Positions 16,670 through 25,162 of a stretch of 38,313 nt of DNA are shown here, in pieces (position 1 is the first letter of the stretch; every line of letters starts with the position of its first letter). The DNA is from Gallionellales bacterium RIFCSPLOWO2_02_FULL_59_110 (GTDB lineage Bacteria > Pseudomonadota > Gammaproteobacteria > Burkholderiales > Gallionellaceae), in the NCBI GenBank assembly GCA_001801215.1, contig MGXA01000106.1, forward strand, positions 1 through 38,313, in the 5' to 3' direction. A program made the translations under genes and the position numbers. A model generated the notes under the pieces. It searched no databases, had not been told where the DNA came from, and saw only the letters and a program-made list of their open reading frames with translations.

Positions 16670-16969
16670 ATGAAAAAGATTACCCTTGAAATGCCTGTTG
16701 TCAGGAATTGCATGGCGAGCGAGTGCGCCTATAACGTCAACAGCGCCTGCCATGCCCGCGCCATCACCATCGGCGATGCCACCCACCCCGGCTGCGACAC
16801 TTTCCTGAAGGGGTTGAGCCACATCAGGCAAATCCAGCAGATTGCCGGCATCGGCGCCTGCAAGACCTCCATTTGCAAGTTTAACGAAGACCTCGAATGC
16901 ATGGCGGACAACATTCAGGTCGGAATGATCAAGAGCGAGGCCAATTGCATGACTTTTGCCTTGCGCTGA
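16670..16969 (+). CDS. Small cysteine-rich protein, DUF1540-like
   Basis: The 99-residue protein is the only clear plus-strand gene. It contains two copies of the DUF1540 pattern C-x4-C-x-(Y/F)-N-x5-C: NCMASECAYNVNSAC near 13-27 and CKTSICKFNEDLEC near 65-78, plus other cysteines (HPGCDTF). Such Cys clusters probably bind metal, but no function is established. A GAAAGGAG ribosome site (16654-16661) lies eight bases before this ATG, so I reject the longer frame that opens at 16478. Confidence 0.75.
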   Translation: MKKITLEMPVVRNCMASECAYNVNSACHARAITIGDATHPGCDTFLKGLSHIRQIQQIAGIGACKTSICKFNEDLECMADNIQVGMIKSEANCMTFALR

Positions 16970-17027
16970 ACCCGCCGGAATTACGCCCGAAAAAGAACCC
17001 GGGGCGATCTTGCTTCATTCCGGGAAG

Positions 17028-17056
17028 ACCTGGCGCTCATCGGGTGCCAGGTTTTC
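17028..17056 (+). terminator. Candidate terminator after the DUF1540 gene
   Basis: ACCTGGC (17028-17034) and GCCAGGT (17046-17052) form a seven-base-pair stem, followed by TTTTC. It is 59 bases after the plus-strand stop codon and just before the convergent flavin reductase gene end. The T-run is short, so efficiency is uncertain. Confidence 0.45.
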
Positions 17057-17095
17057 TACACGGGTCATGCAATCCGGCATGTGGCGCGACTTGAG

Positions 17096-17632
17096 CTACT
17101 TCATCCGGGACGGAAGTTTGAGCGTATCGCCCGCCACCATGAAAACGCCCTTGCCGCGATGATGCAAAGTGCGCGGATTCTTCTTCGCGGGATCGATCCA
17201 CGCCTTGACCACTTCCAGCACAAAGAAGTTGTATTTGCTCACCATGCGCGTATCGGCCACCCGGCATTCGAGGTTGGCAAAACACTCGGCGATCAGCGGC
17301 GGCGCCACCCGCGCGGCGGGCAGCGGCGTGAGATCGAACTTCTCGAACTTGTCCACCTTTTTCCCCGAACAGTTGCCGACGCCCACCACCTGCTGCGCCA
17401 GCTCCACAGAGGGAATATTGAGCACGCATTCCCTGGTGATACGCAGCGCATCGAAGCTGTGATTGCGCCCGCTGAGCACGCAGCCCACCAGCGGCGGTTC
17501 GAACTCCATCATGGTGTGCCACGACAGGGTCATGATGTTCGCTTTTCCTTTTCTGGCAGTCGTCACCAGCACCACCGGCCCCGGCTCGAGCAATTGGTAT
17601 ACGCGGGATAACGGATAAGTTTTTTTCGCCAT
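17096..17632 (-). CDS. Flavin reductase-like (FMN-binding split barrel) protein
   Basis: The 178-residue protein has the flavin reductase-like domain pattern: GPVVLVTTARKGKANIMTLSWHTMMEFEPPLVGCVL at about 18-53, then NHSFDALRITRECVLNIPS and a C-terminal LEVVKAWID strand. Members bind FMN and reduce flavins or act on small oxidised substrates with NAD(P)H; the physiological partner is not indicated. It has an AGGAGG-type ribosome site. It stands alone, 66 bases downstream of the VOC gene, and could be co-transcribed with it. Confidence 0.85.
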   Translation of the reverse strand: MAKKTYPLSRVYQLLEPGPVVLVTTARKGKANIMTLSWHTMMEFEPPLVGCVLSGRNHSFDALRITRECVLNIPSVELAQQVVGVGNCSGKKVDKFEKFDLTPLPAARVAPPLIAECFANLECRVADTRMVSKYNFFVLEVVKAWIDPAKKNPRTLHHRGKGVFMVAGDTLKLPSRMK

Positions 17633-17698
17633 CTCCAGCCTCCTTTCATCAAAGGAAATTCGAAGCTGCCCTGTACGGGCCGGATAACATGGCCGCCC

Positions 17699-18121
17699 TC
17701 ATTCGCTGAATTCCCATTGCGGGTTCCATACGACCTCCCACAAATGCCCATCGGGGTCTTTGAAATAACCCGAATAGCCGCCCCAAAAGGTATCCTGCGC
17801 CGGCTTCACGATGATGGCGCCGGCCTTCCCGGCCTGCTCCATCACCGCATCGACTTCCGCCCTGGAGGCAACATTGTGCCCGAGCGTGAACTCGGTAGCG
17901 CTTGGATCGCCCGGAGGAATTCCAGCATCGTATGCGATATTCGCCCGTGGCCAGATTGCCAGCTTCAGGCCTGGCTGCAAATCGAAAAAAGCTACCGCGC
18001 CATGCTCGAATTCCGCACCGACGATACCCCGCGTCGGCAACCCGAGCCCATCGTGGTAGAACGCCAGCGATTTTTTCAGATCGTCCACGCATATGGTGAT
18101 AACAGTAATGCGAGGTTTCAT
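17699..18121 (-). CDS. VOC (glyoxalase/bleomycin resistance) family protein
   Basis: The 140-residue single VOC unit pair begins [20 protein letters not shown] and ends with the typical [17 protein letters not shown] strand carrying a metal-ligand Glu. Such proteins are metal-dependent lyases, dioxygenases or binding proteins, and the substrate cannot be told. The ATG at 18121 overlaps the stop codon of the DUF188 gene by four bases and is preceded by AAGGAGGG, so this start is firm and the two genes are coupled. Confidence 0.85.
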   Translation of the reverse strand: MKPRITVITICVDDLKKSLAFYHDGLGLPTRGIVGAEFEHGAVAFFDLQPGLKLAIWPRANIAYDAGIPPGDPSATEFTLGHNVASRAEVDAVMEQAGKAGAIIVKPAQDTFWGGYSGYFKDPDGHLWEVVWNPQWEFSE

Positions 18122-18618
18122 TTCCGTCCCTCCTTGCTGTTGATGCGACACCAATCGAGATAATTCTGCCGCGCTACGCACTTCGCCAGAAATTTATCCA
18201 GTTGGTTCGCGAATGCCTGACGGTCGCCCTGGTTGAGCGCCGGCGGGCCGCCCGTATCCACCCCGCTGCCGCGCAGGCCGTCCATGAAATTGCGCATCGT
18301 CAGCCGCTCATGGATCGTGTCCTTGGTGTAAAGCTCCCCGCGCGGATTCAAGGCATGACCGCCGCGCGCGATTACTTCGGCGGCCAGCGGAATATCGGCG
18401 GTGATCACCAGGTCGCCAATCTCGACCAGCTCGGCGATTTTGTTATCCGCCACATCGAACCCCGCCGGCACCTGTATCGCCCGGATGACCTTGGACGGCG
18501 GGCAGTACAGCAGCTTGTTTGCCACCAGCGTCAGCCGGATCTGGCGCCGCTCCGCCGCGCGGAACAGGATTTCCTTGATGACCTTCGGACACGCATCGGC
18601 ATCCACCCAAATCTGCAT
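18118..18618 (-). CDS. YaiI/YqxD family protein (DUF188)
   Basis: The 166-residue protein starts [20 protein letters not shown], the signature of the DUF188/UPF0178 family. It continues with [19 protein letters not shown] and [14 protein letters not shown], both well conserved and consistent with a PIN-like nuclease fold, though no activity is established. It is intact, in contrast to the decayed copy at 20420-20755. Its stop overlaps the VOC gene start. Confidence 0.9.
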   Translation of the reverse strand: MQIWVDADACPKVIKEILFRAAERRQIRLTLVANKLLYCPPSKVIRAIQVPAGFDVADNKIAELVEIGDLVITADIPLAAEVIARGGHALNPRGELYTKDTIHERLTMRNFMDGLRGSGVDTGGPPALNQGDRQAFANQLDKFLAKCVARQNYLDWCRINSKEGRK

Positions 18619-18653
18619 ATATTTTATCTACTCTCGCCCGGAGAAACCGGAGC

Positions 18654-20063
18654 TTACCCCTGCTCTCCGGCAAACATGTCTTCCTCGATTTCTTCCCGCG
18701 TTTCTTCCTGATCGCGAATCATTGCGATAAAACTGTCCAGCAATGCGGTATCCCACTGGCCGCTGCCGCGCTCGCGATCCAGGATCGACAAGGCTTTCTC
18801 CACCGTCATCGCCTTGCGATAGACGCGGTCGCCGGTCATCGCATCCCAGGTGTCGGCGATGGCGACGATACGCGCGAGCAACGGGATCGCCACACCCTTC
18901 AGCCCGTCCGGGTAGCCGTTGCCGTCCCAACGTTCGTGATGCCAGCGCGCGATCTCGGCGAACACCTTGAAGCGGGTGAGCGGTCGCATGATCGTGTAGG
19001 TCGCCTCCGGGTGCTGTTTCATCACCTCGTACTCGCGGTCGTCGAGCGGGCCAGGCTTGTTGAGGATGGCATCCGGAATGCCGATTTTTCCGAGATCATG
19101 CATCAGCGCGCCCTGCTTGAGCAGGGTCAGTTCCTGTTCGGGCAGGCCGATGCGCCGCCCGAGCAGCACCGAGTAACGCGACACACGCGCAGAGTGGGTG
19201 GCCGTGTAGGCGTCCTTGGCCTCCAGCGCCTTGGCCAGCGCCTGCATGGACTGGATGTAGGCGCGCTCCTGTTCGGTCAGCAGGTGCTCGATGCTCTCGG
19301 CCAGGTGGTTGATCGAGGCGCCGAGCTGGCCGAGCTCGTGTTCGCCGCGCAGATGGGCGCGCGCGCCGAGTTCGCCCGATGCGATACGGCGGGTCACCCT
19401 GGCAAGCTCCCCGATAGGCCGGATCAGCCCGCGCTGCACGATCCACAGCAGGAAGGCAAGCATGAGGGAAAACACTGCCGCCCAGACCATGACAACCTCG
19501 CGCTCGAAGCGCTCGACGAGGGTGCGAATGGTGGCCAGCGTCTTGTTGACATCGATCTCCACCTCCAGCAACCCGATCGGCGTTCCGCGATGATGCAGCG
19601 GAATCACGATGTCGAAAGCCGGGATTTCCTTGCCAACGCCCGCGACCTTCTTCCACTCTAACTCGCCGCCCAAATATGGGTGGCGCGTGCGCAATACCCC
19701 GCCCAGGTAGCCCGACATATCCTTCGGCCTGCGGGTAGCATCGGGTTCGGAATGCGCGAGATAGCTGCCGTCCGGAGCCACCGCATACATCTGGAAAATC
19801 GAGAAATCGTACACCTCGTGGAGATGGCTCCTGGCGTGATCCACGAGCCGCTGCACGGCCGCGCGATCGGGGATGTTCTCGCGCTGGAATTCCTCTTCGA
19901 GGGTGAGCAAATAAGCGACCGCCTGTTTCTTGGTCTGCTCCATCATCGCGTTCTCGAGGATCGTCTCGCCATACAACACGAGAACGATAGAGCTCGCCCC
20001 GATGCCGAGGGTGATGAGCAGGGCGAAGCGCTGCGACAACCTGATGCGTTTGAGAAATCCCAT
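18654..20063 (-). CDS. Membrane HAMP/HD-GYP c-di-GMP phosphodiesterase
   Basis: From ATG 20063 the protein has 469 residues. It has a transmembrane segment near 12-32, a periplasmic sensor region to about 185, a second membrane segment near 192-212, a HAMP domain to about 270, then an HD-GYP domain. The catalytic features are complete: HSARVSRYS, MHDLGKIGIPDAILNKPG, HHERWDGNGYPDGLKG and IVAIADTWDAMTGDR. It should hydrolyse c-di-GMP, opposing the GGDEF enzyme at 2781. The longer reading to 20135 adds a basic, poorly conserved tail and is less likely. Confidence 0.9.
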   Translation of the reverse strand: MGFLKRIRLSQRFALLITLGIGASSIVLVLYGETILENAMMEQTKKQAVAYLLTLEEEFQRENIPDRAAVQRLVDHARSHLHEVYDFSIFQMYAVAPDGSYLAHSEPDATRRPKDMSGYLGGVLRTRHPYLGGELEWKKVAGVGKEIPAFDIVIPLHHRGTPIGLLEVEIDVNKTLATIRTLVERFEREVVMVWAAVFSLMLAFLLWIVQRGLIRPIGELARVTRRIASGELGARAHLRGEHELGQLGASINHLAESIEHLLTEQERAYIQSMQALAKALEAKDAYTATHSARVSRYSVLLGRRIGLPEQELTLLKQGALMHDLGKIGIPDAILNKPGPLDDREYEVMKQHPEATYTIMRPLTRFKVFAEIARWHHERWDGNGYPDGLKGVAIPLLARIVAIADTWDAMTGDRVYRKAMTVEKALSILDRERGSGQWDTALLDSFIAMIRDQEETREEIEEDMFAGEQG

Positions 20064-20419
20064 CTTCAAAGCCGCATCCGGCCCCGTGCCTTGGCGGGGC
20101 TGGCATCGTTTTTTGCTGTTCTGCCGCACAGGCAAACCGGACGCTTCATGACTGATTCCTTGTTTTCAATAGCGCTTCATTTCAAGCGGGCAACCAAGCG
20201 GGCGAATGGATTATTCGGGTTCCGGGTTTGACATGCAACCCATCCCGCAACCATTCACGTAGAATTGTCGCTGCACTATAACGCTGCCCGCAGCGAAAAA
20301 ACATATGCCTGGATTATTTCCTCCCCCCATCGCGCCAGCCAAAATCGAACGTTTCTTCTCCGAACAAAGCCAGCTACTACTGCCAATTCCATCACGCAGC
20401 CGATATGTGTGAAAGCCAG

Positions 20420-20755
20420 CAGACGCATCATCAGCCTTTCCTGGATGTTGCCCTTGGTGTAAAACTCCCAGCGCGGCTTCAGGGCATGGCCGCCCCGCGC
20501 GATCACCTTGGCGACCAGCGGGATACGGCGGTAACCACCGGGTCGCCAATCTCGACCAGCTCGGCGATTCTACTGAACCGCCACAGCTAAACCCGTCGGC
20601 GCCTGCATCGCCCGGATGGCTTTTGATGGCGGGCGACGCAGCAGCTTGTTCGCCACCAGCGTCAGCCGGGTCTGCCGCCGCTCCGCCGCACGGAACAGGC
20701 TTTCCTCGATGAACGTCGAGGCACATATCGGCATCCACCCATATCTGTATTGCGA
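20420..20755 (-). pseudogene. Decayed second copy of the DUF188 (YaiI) gene
   Basis: This stretch is clearly homologous at DNA level to 18290-18618, the intact DUF188 gene. Both share long runs such as GGTCGCCAATCTCGACCAGC. It begins [10 protein letters not shown], then loses frame, with the rest of the protein spread over other frames. The C-terminal third is missing or replaced by unrelated sequence below 20420. It lies just left of the displaced def 3' end, so it was probably next to def before the element inserted. The stretch 20064-20419 shows no other gene. Confidence 0.85.
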
Positions 20756-20797
20756 ACCCCAATGTGCCGTGAAATCAGGATAGCCGCTGTTCCAGGA

Positions 20798-20884
20798 TCA
20801 TTCGTCCTGCAATGCCTGGTTTGGAAACAGTTCTTCGCTATAGCCGAACCGGGTGATATCGCGGATGCGCATCGGGTACAGGAT
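20798..20884 (-). pseudogene. def: Displaced native 3' end of def (peptide deformylase)
   Basis: Read from the att core, the minus strand encodes ILYPMRIRDITRFGYSEELF and on to QALQDE and TGA at 20798. This aligns with the C-terminus of the intact def (ILYPMRVVDMRRFGFQDVLF). Only these 28 codons and the stop remain, and they start exactly at the 18-bp repeat shared with the intact gene. This is what is expected when an element inserts in a gene and supplies a substitute 3' end. Confidence 0.9.
20867..20884. other. attL: 18-bp core of the def-integrated element
   Basis: GCGCATCGGGTACAGGAT occurs here and at 30604-30621 as a direct repeat. It encodes ILYPMR of peptide deformylase on the minus strand. 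Identity ends abruptly on both sides, defining the limits of the integrated element. Confidence 0.9.
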
Positions 20885-20933
20885 GGTCGCCTGAAAGACG
20901 CTAAAACGCTGGATTACGGCGACCATCACATTA

Positions 20934-21026
20934 CGTTACACACATCGTTACACCTACCGTTTTTACCTATTTTTCGCGACGCCATCGACAATTTGTGGTC
21001 GCACTCGTGGGTAAAGTTGCGGGTAA
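20934..21026. repeat. Left arm-type repeat cluster (candidate integrase sites)
   Basis: Two direct CGTTACAC copies (20934-20941, 20946-20953) and two inverted copies of the TTACCCAC type (GTGGGTAA at 21007-21014, GCGGGTAA at 21019-21026) lie just inside attL. The same words recur inside attR (30405-30457). This is the arrangement of arm-type sites bound by the N-terminal domain of tyrosine integrases. Confidence 0.6.
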
Positions 21027-21076
21027 TTCTAATGCAAAGAATGGCAGCCTCGTGGTCATTATATTCACGCTTGCCA

Positions 21077-21319
21077 TCACTTGCCTCCATTCTTGGACAC
21101 CCACCGATACATCATGCTGCGTGAAATGCCGTTGCCTTTTGCAACCTCCCTGTCCGGCTTAGTGCCATTCTCTGCACGCTTGGCGATATTGACCCGCTCG
21201 CCACCCCAGTCGCGCCGGAACTGTTGCTCGATCTGCAACGCCTGTTCCTCAGTGAATGATGGCTGCATCTCCCTCACGGCCTGCAACAGGCATTCGATGA
21301 GGTCGCGCCCATTGCTCAT
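21077..21319 (-). CDS. Mor-like HTH transcription regulator (phage type)
   Basis: The 80-residue protein ends in WGGERVNIAKRAENG followed by GISRSMMYRWVSKNGGK, a pattern like the C-terminal DNA-binding half of Mor/C activators of Mu-like phages (WGGE, then basic residues, then HTH). The N-terminal half is helical. It overlaps the terminase gene stop by four bases (21316-21319) and is the last gene before attL. It may instead be a small-terminase-like DNA-binding protein; the call is by pattern only. Confidence 0.55.
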   Translation of the reverse strand: MSNGRDLIECLLQAVREMQPSFTEEQALQIEQQFRRDWGGERVNIAKRAENGTKPDREVAKGNGISRSMMYRWVSKNGGK

Positions 21320-23160
21320 CCGCCGAACCTCTTGGATTTGCCCAGCGAGATGCGCCCGCCGCTGAAGCAGTGCTCGGCGGGTTGCGCCAATGCAGGCGTC
21401 TGCGCCGGTCGAACTTCTGCACCTGGCAGTGCCTTAGTTTCGGCTTCGGCTTGCCGCTCGAATAGGACACTCTGCCGTATTCGCTTTTCATAGCTATCCC
21501 ACGAATCAGGTCGGCGAGTATGCAAACCCATGGCATGCACTAGCCAGAGTGCATACACAGTGCAATCCAGCGCCTCATTGCGACGGTCGTTGCGCTTCTT
21601 CCACTGGCGCCGCTTTGGGTTATGGCGCATCGGAATTTTGATTTCAGAAAGCAATTGTTCATAGAAGTCCGGTCGCACGGTTTCGTACCAGTGCATACGG
21701 TGTGGGCCATCGCCTGACAGACGCACGCGGCCGCCTTCTTGCGCCCAGCCGAGAATGGCGTCTTTCGCCTTGGCTGTGCCGACGATATGAACATGCACGC
21801 CATGCTTGTCAGACTTTCGCCCTGAACGATTTGGATCGATGGATTGCTGCGAGGGAGCACGCCAAATTTCGGCCTGGCCTTCGGTATCCGAGGCTCCCTT
21901 GATGGCATAGATTGGACGGGGGCGGCCATTGCGCTTGCGCACGAATTCATAGACAGCACTCGATGTTTGCCCATCTGAAGAGTCAATGGCTACAGCAGCA
22001 ATCGGCAATGAAACACCGCTGGCGTGCCGTACGGTTTTTTCCAGCAGATTATCGAGGTCGAACCATGCACCGGCAAAAGGGACGATGGTCTGTCCAGGCA
22101 ACTCACCCCAATAGGCCAGCCACATTTCCTCACGCCGGCCGATCACCCAGCAGGTGACGGCGAGGCGGTCATGCTGCACGTCGACTGTGACCACAGGAAT
22201 CATGCCGCCCTCTGGAACCGACCATTCCACGTAGGGCTCGGCGCGCTCCCGCAATTCATCTTCCTCAGGCAGCTCGCCGCGATATTCCCATGGCAGGCCC
22301 AGCGTTGAATTCCAGAAGGTGATCATTTCACTGTTGTCGCCCTCTTCCTGCTTGTGCCGCGCTTCAAGAAACTTGCGCGCCAGAACGGGTACGCGCGAAC
22401 CGCCGAAGGTAGACATGAGTTCATTGAGCAAAAAGCCGACGGTGCCGGTTGACGGTGCAGTAGCCTCGAAGTGCCCGAGCCTAATGGCGTCGTGGCGCTC
22501 TTCCTCTGACCACGCCGTACCGCAGGCTGGGCATGTGTAGAAGGCATCTTCCCATCGGGCGGTGCCGTAAATTTCGCGCTGCGGTTGATCTATGGCCTCT
22601 GGGATAATGATGCGATCCCAAGATGGAACATGCTGTTCGCTACAGTGCGGACATGGGATATGGAATTTGCGTTGATCACTGGCGAGAATTTCCTGCTCGA
22701 TACTGCTGGCGCCCTTTGCAGTAGGCGTGCCACCGATCAGGATCAGGTGATCAGCGTAGGCCTTGGCGCGCTCTTCCGCCAGCTTGATCGCGTCGCCTTG
22801 GCCTCGCACGTTTGTGCTGGCGTCATCAGGCTCCTCCACGATTACCACGCGTGCGCTGGTAGATTTCACATCTGACGGGCTGTTACTGCCCACCAGCTTG
22901 ATCAGCCCACCAGGATAGTGCTTGCGCGTCTGGCTGTTTCCAAGAGCGCGGCTCTTGAGGTTGATGCGCTCCGCCAACGGCGGAGTTGCACGAATACATG
23001 GGTCGAGCTTTTCCGCTGCGAAATCCTTCGCCGACTTCTCGCGTGGAAAAACGGCGATCTGCACGCTCGGGCGGTGATGGACGTGATAGCCCAAGACGTT
23101 GACAATAATACCGACTGTGTATCCGAATTGCGCCGGCTTCATGGTAACGACCTTGCGCAC
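21316..23160 (-). CDS. Phage terminase large subunit, GpA family
   Basis: The frame gives 614 residues from GTG 23160. MKPAQFGYT at 7-15 corresponds to the unusual Walker A of lambda gpA (KSARVGYSK), with a Walker B-like VVIVEEPDD near 105-113. A Cys cluster (170/173, 210/213) follows, as in GpA proteins. The nuclease domain shows VTVDVQHDRL near 325, AVAIDSSDGQ and NEALDCTVYALW. It would cut and translocate phage DNA into capsids. The frame stays open upstream of 23160 (DHTPALREILLSCSDPAVRK) but lacks an ATG, and the only well-placed ATG, at 23279, is in another frame. The N-terminus is therefore truncated or frameshifted. Confidence 0.85.
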   Translation of the reverse strand: MRKVVTMKPAQFGYTVGIIVNVLGYHVHHRPSVQIAVFPREKSAKDFAAEKLDPCIRATPPLAERINLKSRALGNSQTRKHYPGGLIKLVGSNSPSDVKSTSARVVIVEEPDDASTNVRGQGDAIKLAEERAKAYADHLILIGGTPTAKGASSIEQEILASDQRKFHIPCPHCSEQHVPSWDRIIIPEAIDQPQREIYGTARWEDAFYTCPACGTAWSEEERHDAIRLGHFEATAPSTGTVGFLLNELMSTFGGSRVPVLARKFLEARHKQEEGDNSEMITFWNSTLGLPWEYRGELPEEDELRERAEPYVEWSVPEGGMIPVVTVDVQHDRLAVTCWVIGRREEMWLAYWGELPGQTIVPFAGAWFDLDNLLEKTVRHASGVSLPIAAVAIDSSDGQTSSAVYEFVRKRNGRPRPIYAIKGASDTEGQAEIWRAPSQQSIDPNRSGRKSDKHGVHVHIVGTAKAKDAILGWAQEGGRVRLSGDGPHRMHWYETVRPDFYEQLLSEIKIPMRHNPKRRQWKKRNDRRNEALDCTVYALWLVHAMGLHTRRPDSWDSYEKRIRQSVLFERQAEAETKALPGAEVRPAQTPALAQPAEHCFSGGRISLGKSKRFGG

Positions 23161-23275
23161 CGCAGGATCAGAACACGACAGCAGAATTTCACGCAGGGCA
23201 GGGGTATGGTCGAGCGTGTATCCACCTTCGCCAACAGTGCGGCAGTGTCGATCTTCGCGTGGTTGAGCCGATCCG

Positions 23276-23416
23276 TCATTGATCGCTGCCCCGGTGCGCC
23301 TGTTTTTTATCGGCGCACCGTTGAAGTTTTTTCGTCGGCATCGGCATGAAACCGCCCGGCGTGCGCTTGCGCTCTGCCTGCGCCTTCCAATCGCGCCGGC
23401 GTTTGCCCTTTCTCAT
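23276..23416 (-). CDS. Small basic protein in the element, unknown function
   Basis: The 46-residue frame starts MRKGKRRRDWKAQAERKRTP and is very rich in Lys and Arg. Its ATG overlaps the stop of the 78-residue gene upstream (ATGA at 23413-23416), and its own stop overlaps the ATG at 23279 (ATGA). This end-to-end overlap on both sides supports translation. No family is recognised; nucleic acid binding is a guess from charge. Confidence 0.5.
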   Translation of the reverse strand: MRKGKRRRDWKAQAERKRTPGGFMPMPTKKLQRCADKKQAHRGSDQ

Positions 23417-23649
23417 ATCGAAGCCTGCGCAATCATGGCTGCATTGACAGGCGTCGGCTTTATGACGCCTGGCATTACTGCCTGCCTGTTTGCGGCCGCA
23501 CTACCGACAAGCCCTTTGCCTTGCACATAGGCCGCATAGGTGCAGATGTTGCCGAATTCTGCGCGAATCGCCGGATCAGCTTTCCAAGTTCTGATAATGT
23601 CTACGGCAATTTGGCCGTCATTGGTATTCTTGATATTCGTGGTTTTCAT
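23413..23649 (-). CDS. Hypothetical 78-residue protein in the element
   Basis: From ATG 23649, nine bases after a GGAG site, the product begins MKTTNIKNTNDGQIAVDIIR and includes WKADPAIRAEFGNICTYAAY. It is not recognised. Its position just ahead of the basic protein and terminase suggests a packaging or regulatory accessory, by context only. The 209-bp gap above it (23650-23858) shows no gene. Confidence 0.55.
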   Translation of the reverse strand: MKTTNIKNTNDGQIAVDIIRTWKADPAIRAEFGNICTYAAYVQGKGLVGSAAANRQAVMPGVIKPTPVNAAMIAQASI

Positions 23650-23858
23650 GATGCAGGTCTCCATAATTGCTCAGCTTAGGAAAGTGACAGGCTCGACGCC
23701 TTTAAGGTGGTTAACCAAGGGCGCTCCTTGCCTGTCGCCATTGCCACACCGGGCAATGGAGGATGCGTTCCCATCCTCACCAAATCATCCGGCTATGCCC
23801 ATCCGAATAAAGCGACAAACTGGCTCTGGGACGCTCTCTCGCCAGATTGCCGTACATT

Positions 23859-24488
23859 TCAGTTGCCCAGCGCATCCAGGCGACGGCGTTGCTCAGAAGA
23901 CGCCTCGTAGCCGATGCGATCGCCGTACCGCTTGACCAATTCCGGCAGGTGCAGGGCATCACTCATCCAGCCGCCGAATGGCCCTTTGTTGACCGGATAT
24001 TGCACCACCGAAAACCGGTGCGCAGCGAAGCCATCCGCTTCAAGCTCCACACGGAAACGGCGCTCCTCGGCATTGGCTTCGGCGATGGTCAACAGGCTGT
24101 CCACGATGCGGTGCGCGCGCGCATGCTGCTCATCGATACGCACGGGTATGTACTGCTCTGCTATCACGGCCAACCGCGCAGCAACCAGCTTGCCGAGCTT
24201 TTCGCCGGCCAGCCGTAGCGCGGCGAGATGTGCCTCCTGTTGCGCATATTCATCGCGCATGGCCGCGATCGGCATCGCTGAAAAACCGTTGTTCCCGGCG
24301 ACAATCGCATCCGCCAGACGGCGCACATCGACATTTGCGCCCTCATTGATGCGACGATTCAGCTCCGCCAATTCGTTTTCTTTCGCGACGATGTTGGCGG
24401 CGTTTTCCGCGTGGCGGGTTTTAAGGTTGCGCAACTCCTGGTCGCGTTCGACGAAGCTGGTAAAACTAGGCTTGCTGCTCATGGTCAT
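23859..24488 (-). CDS. Coiled-coil protein of the element, unknown function
   Basis: The 209-residue protein has an N-terminal heptad-rich region (ELRNLKTRHAENAANIVAKE, then NELAELNRRINEG at about 17-50) and a long helical middle (LAALRLAGEKLGKLVAARLA). A C-terminal part with Trp and Tyr (GPFGGWMSDALHLPELVKRY) follows. Its ATG overlaps the upstream gene stop by four bases (24485-24488). It resembles small coiled-coil proteins found ahead of terminase genes in prophages, but no named family is recognised. Confidence 0.65.
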   Translation of the reverse strand: MTMSSKPSFTSFVERDQELRNLKTRHAENAANIVAKENELAELNRRINEGANVDVRRLADAIVAGNNGFSAMPIAAMRDEYAQQEAHLAALRLAGEKLGKLVAARLAVIAEQYIPVRIDEQHARAHRIVDSLLTIAEANAEERRFRVELEADGFAAHRFSVVQYPVNKGPFGGWMSDALHLPELVKRYGDRIGYEASSEQRRRLDALGN

Positions 24489-24754
24489 CCTTTCTTAGGG
24501 TGGTGGTTATGCGCCAGAGTTGGCGCGGTGGGTGAATGTTGCGTGGCTGTACCTTTGCGCAAACCGGCGGCAAAGGCATCGGCTACGACTTTGAAGGTTT
24601 GCTGGCGATTAAGTATGCTGACGGGTCTGCATTCCTCGACTGACCGTAGAACATGCTCAGATCCGGCCAGGTCGCGTGCATCGATCATGCAGCGCAGGTC
24701 GGCAATGAGATTGAGGCTGACCAAGGCAAAGCCGCTATCGCGCTCTTCATGCAT
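24485..24754 (-). CDS. Hypothetical 89-residue protein in the AlpA operon
   Basis: From ATG 24754 the product starts MHEERDSGFALVSLNLIADL and contains MIDARDLAGSEHVLRSVEEC. The start overlaps the preceding gene by eight bases, and the stop overlaps the next gene by four. An apparent longer frame to 24859 runs through the coding sequence of the upstream gene and is rejected. Function not recognised. Confidence 0.55.
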   Translation of the reverse strand: MHEERDSGFALVSLNLIADLRCMIDARDLAGSEHVLRSVEECRPVSILNRQQTFKVVADAFAAGLRKGTATQHSPTAPTLAHNHHPKKG

Positions 24755-24938
24755 GTCCGCCGCCATTCTTTTGGCGCTGATCGGCGCGCTGAACCTGTTG
24801 CAGCTTGCGTTTTGCCCAGCGCTTTTGAGCTCGATTGCCGGTGACGAGAACACCCTCAATGACTACAGGGCGGCTTGTTGCCGTGATGTTTTCGGACATG
24901 CGCCCCATGCCGCCGGGATGGTTGCGGTAGTAGCTCAT
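24747..24938 (-). CDS. Hypothetical 63-residue basic protein in the AlpA operon
   Basis: The product begins MSYYRNHPGGMGRMSENITA and ends with a strongly basic helix (RAQKRWAKRKLQQVQRADQR). Its ATG overlaps the AlpA-like gene stop by four bases (24935-24938). It is not recognised; the basic tail could bind nucleic acid. Confidence 0.5.
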   Translation of the reverse strand: MSYYRNHPGGMGRMSENITATSRPVVIEGVLVTGNRAQKRWAKRKLQQVQRADQRQKNGGGHA

Positions 24939-25162
24939 CGGCGCGCACCCTCGGCGAGGGATTTTCTGATTTCCCCAACATTCCAACGAGTACAGCCGGG
25001 GGAAAATTTTTTAGGGACTGGTATGCGGCCAGATGCGCAATCCCGCCAAATGCTGGCCTTGCTGCGGTCATAGAGTACCATCAATACTTTGATATCCACC
25101 TGTGCTTGATCCGGGAGGCGATCCCAATGCTCCACCGCAATCGGTAAGGATGGGGTGGTCAT
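24935..25162 (-). CDS. AlpA-like HTH regulator / excisionase-type protein
   Basis: The 75-residue protein has a winged-helix AlpA/MerR-like core: VLYDRSKASIWRDCASGRIP at about 30-49, then PKKFSPGCTRWNVGEIRKSL, where 'P-x-K-x-S-x-G-x-x-x-W' is the diagnostic wing of AlpA proteins. AlpA proteins in P4-like satellites and prophages activate the integrase or act as directionality factors. It overlaps genes on both sides by four bases, the second gene of a tight chain that starts at 25338. Confidence 0.8.
   Translation of the reverse strand: MTTPSLPIAVEHWDRLPDQAQVDIKVLMVLYDRSKASIWRDCASGRIPVPKKFSPGCTRWNVGEIRKSLAEGARR

Noticed and set aside
20211-20762. Intact 183-codon gene
   Set aside because: The frame starts like DUF188 but then reads out of frame through a decayed copy, so it is a pseudogene and not a novel protein.
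23139-23279. Separate small head-joining protein gene (frame from ATG 23279)
   Set aside because: The frame starts plausibly but soon becomes Cys/Arg-rich nonsense overlapping terminase coding sequence. It is better explained as the original terminase start now out of frame.
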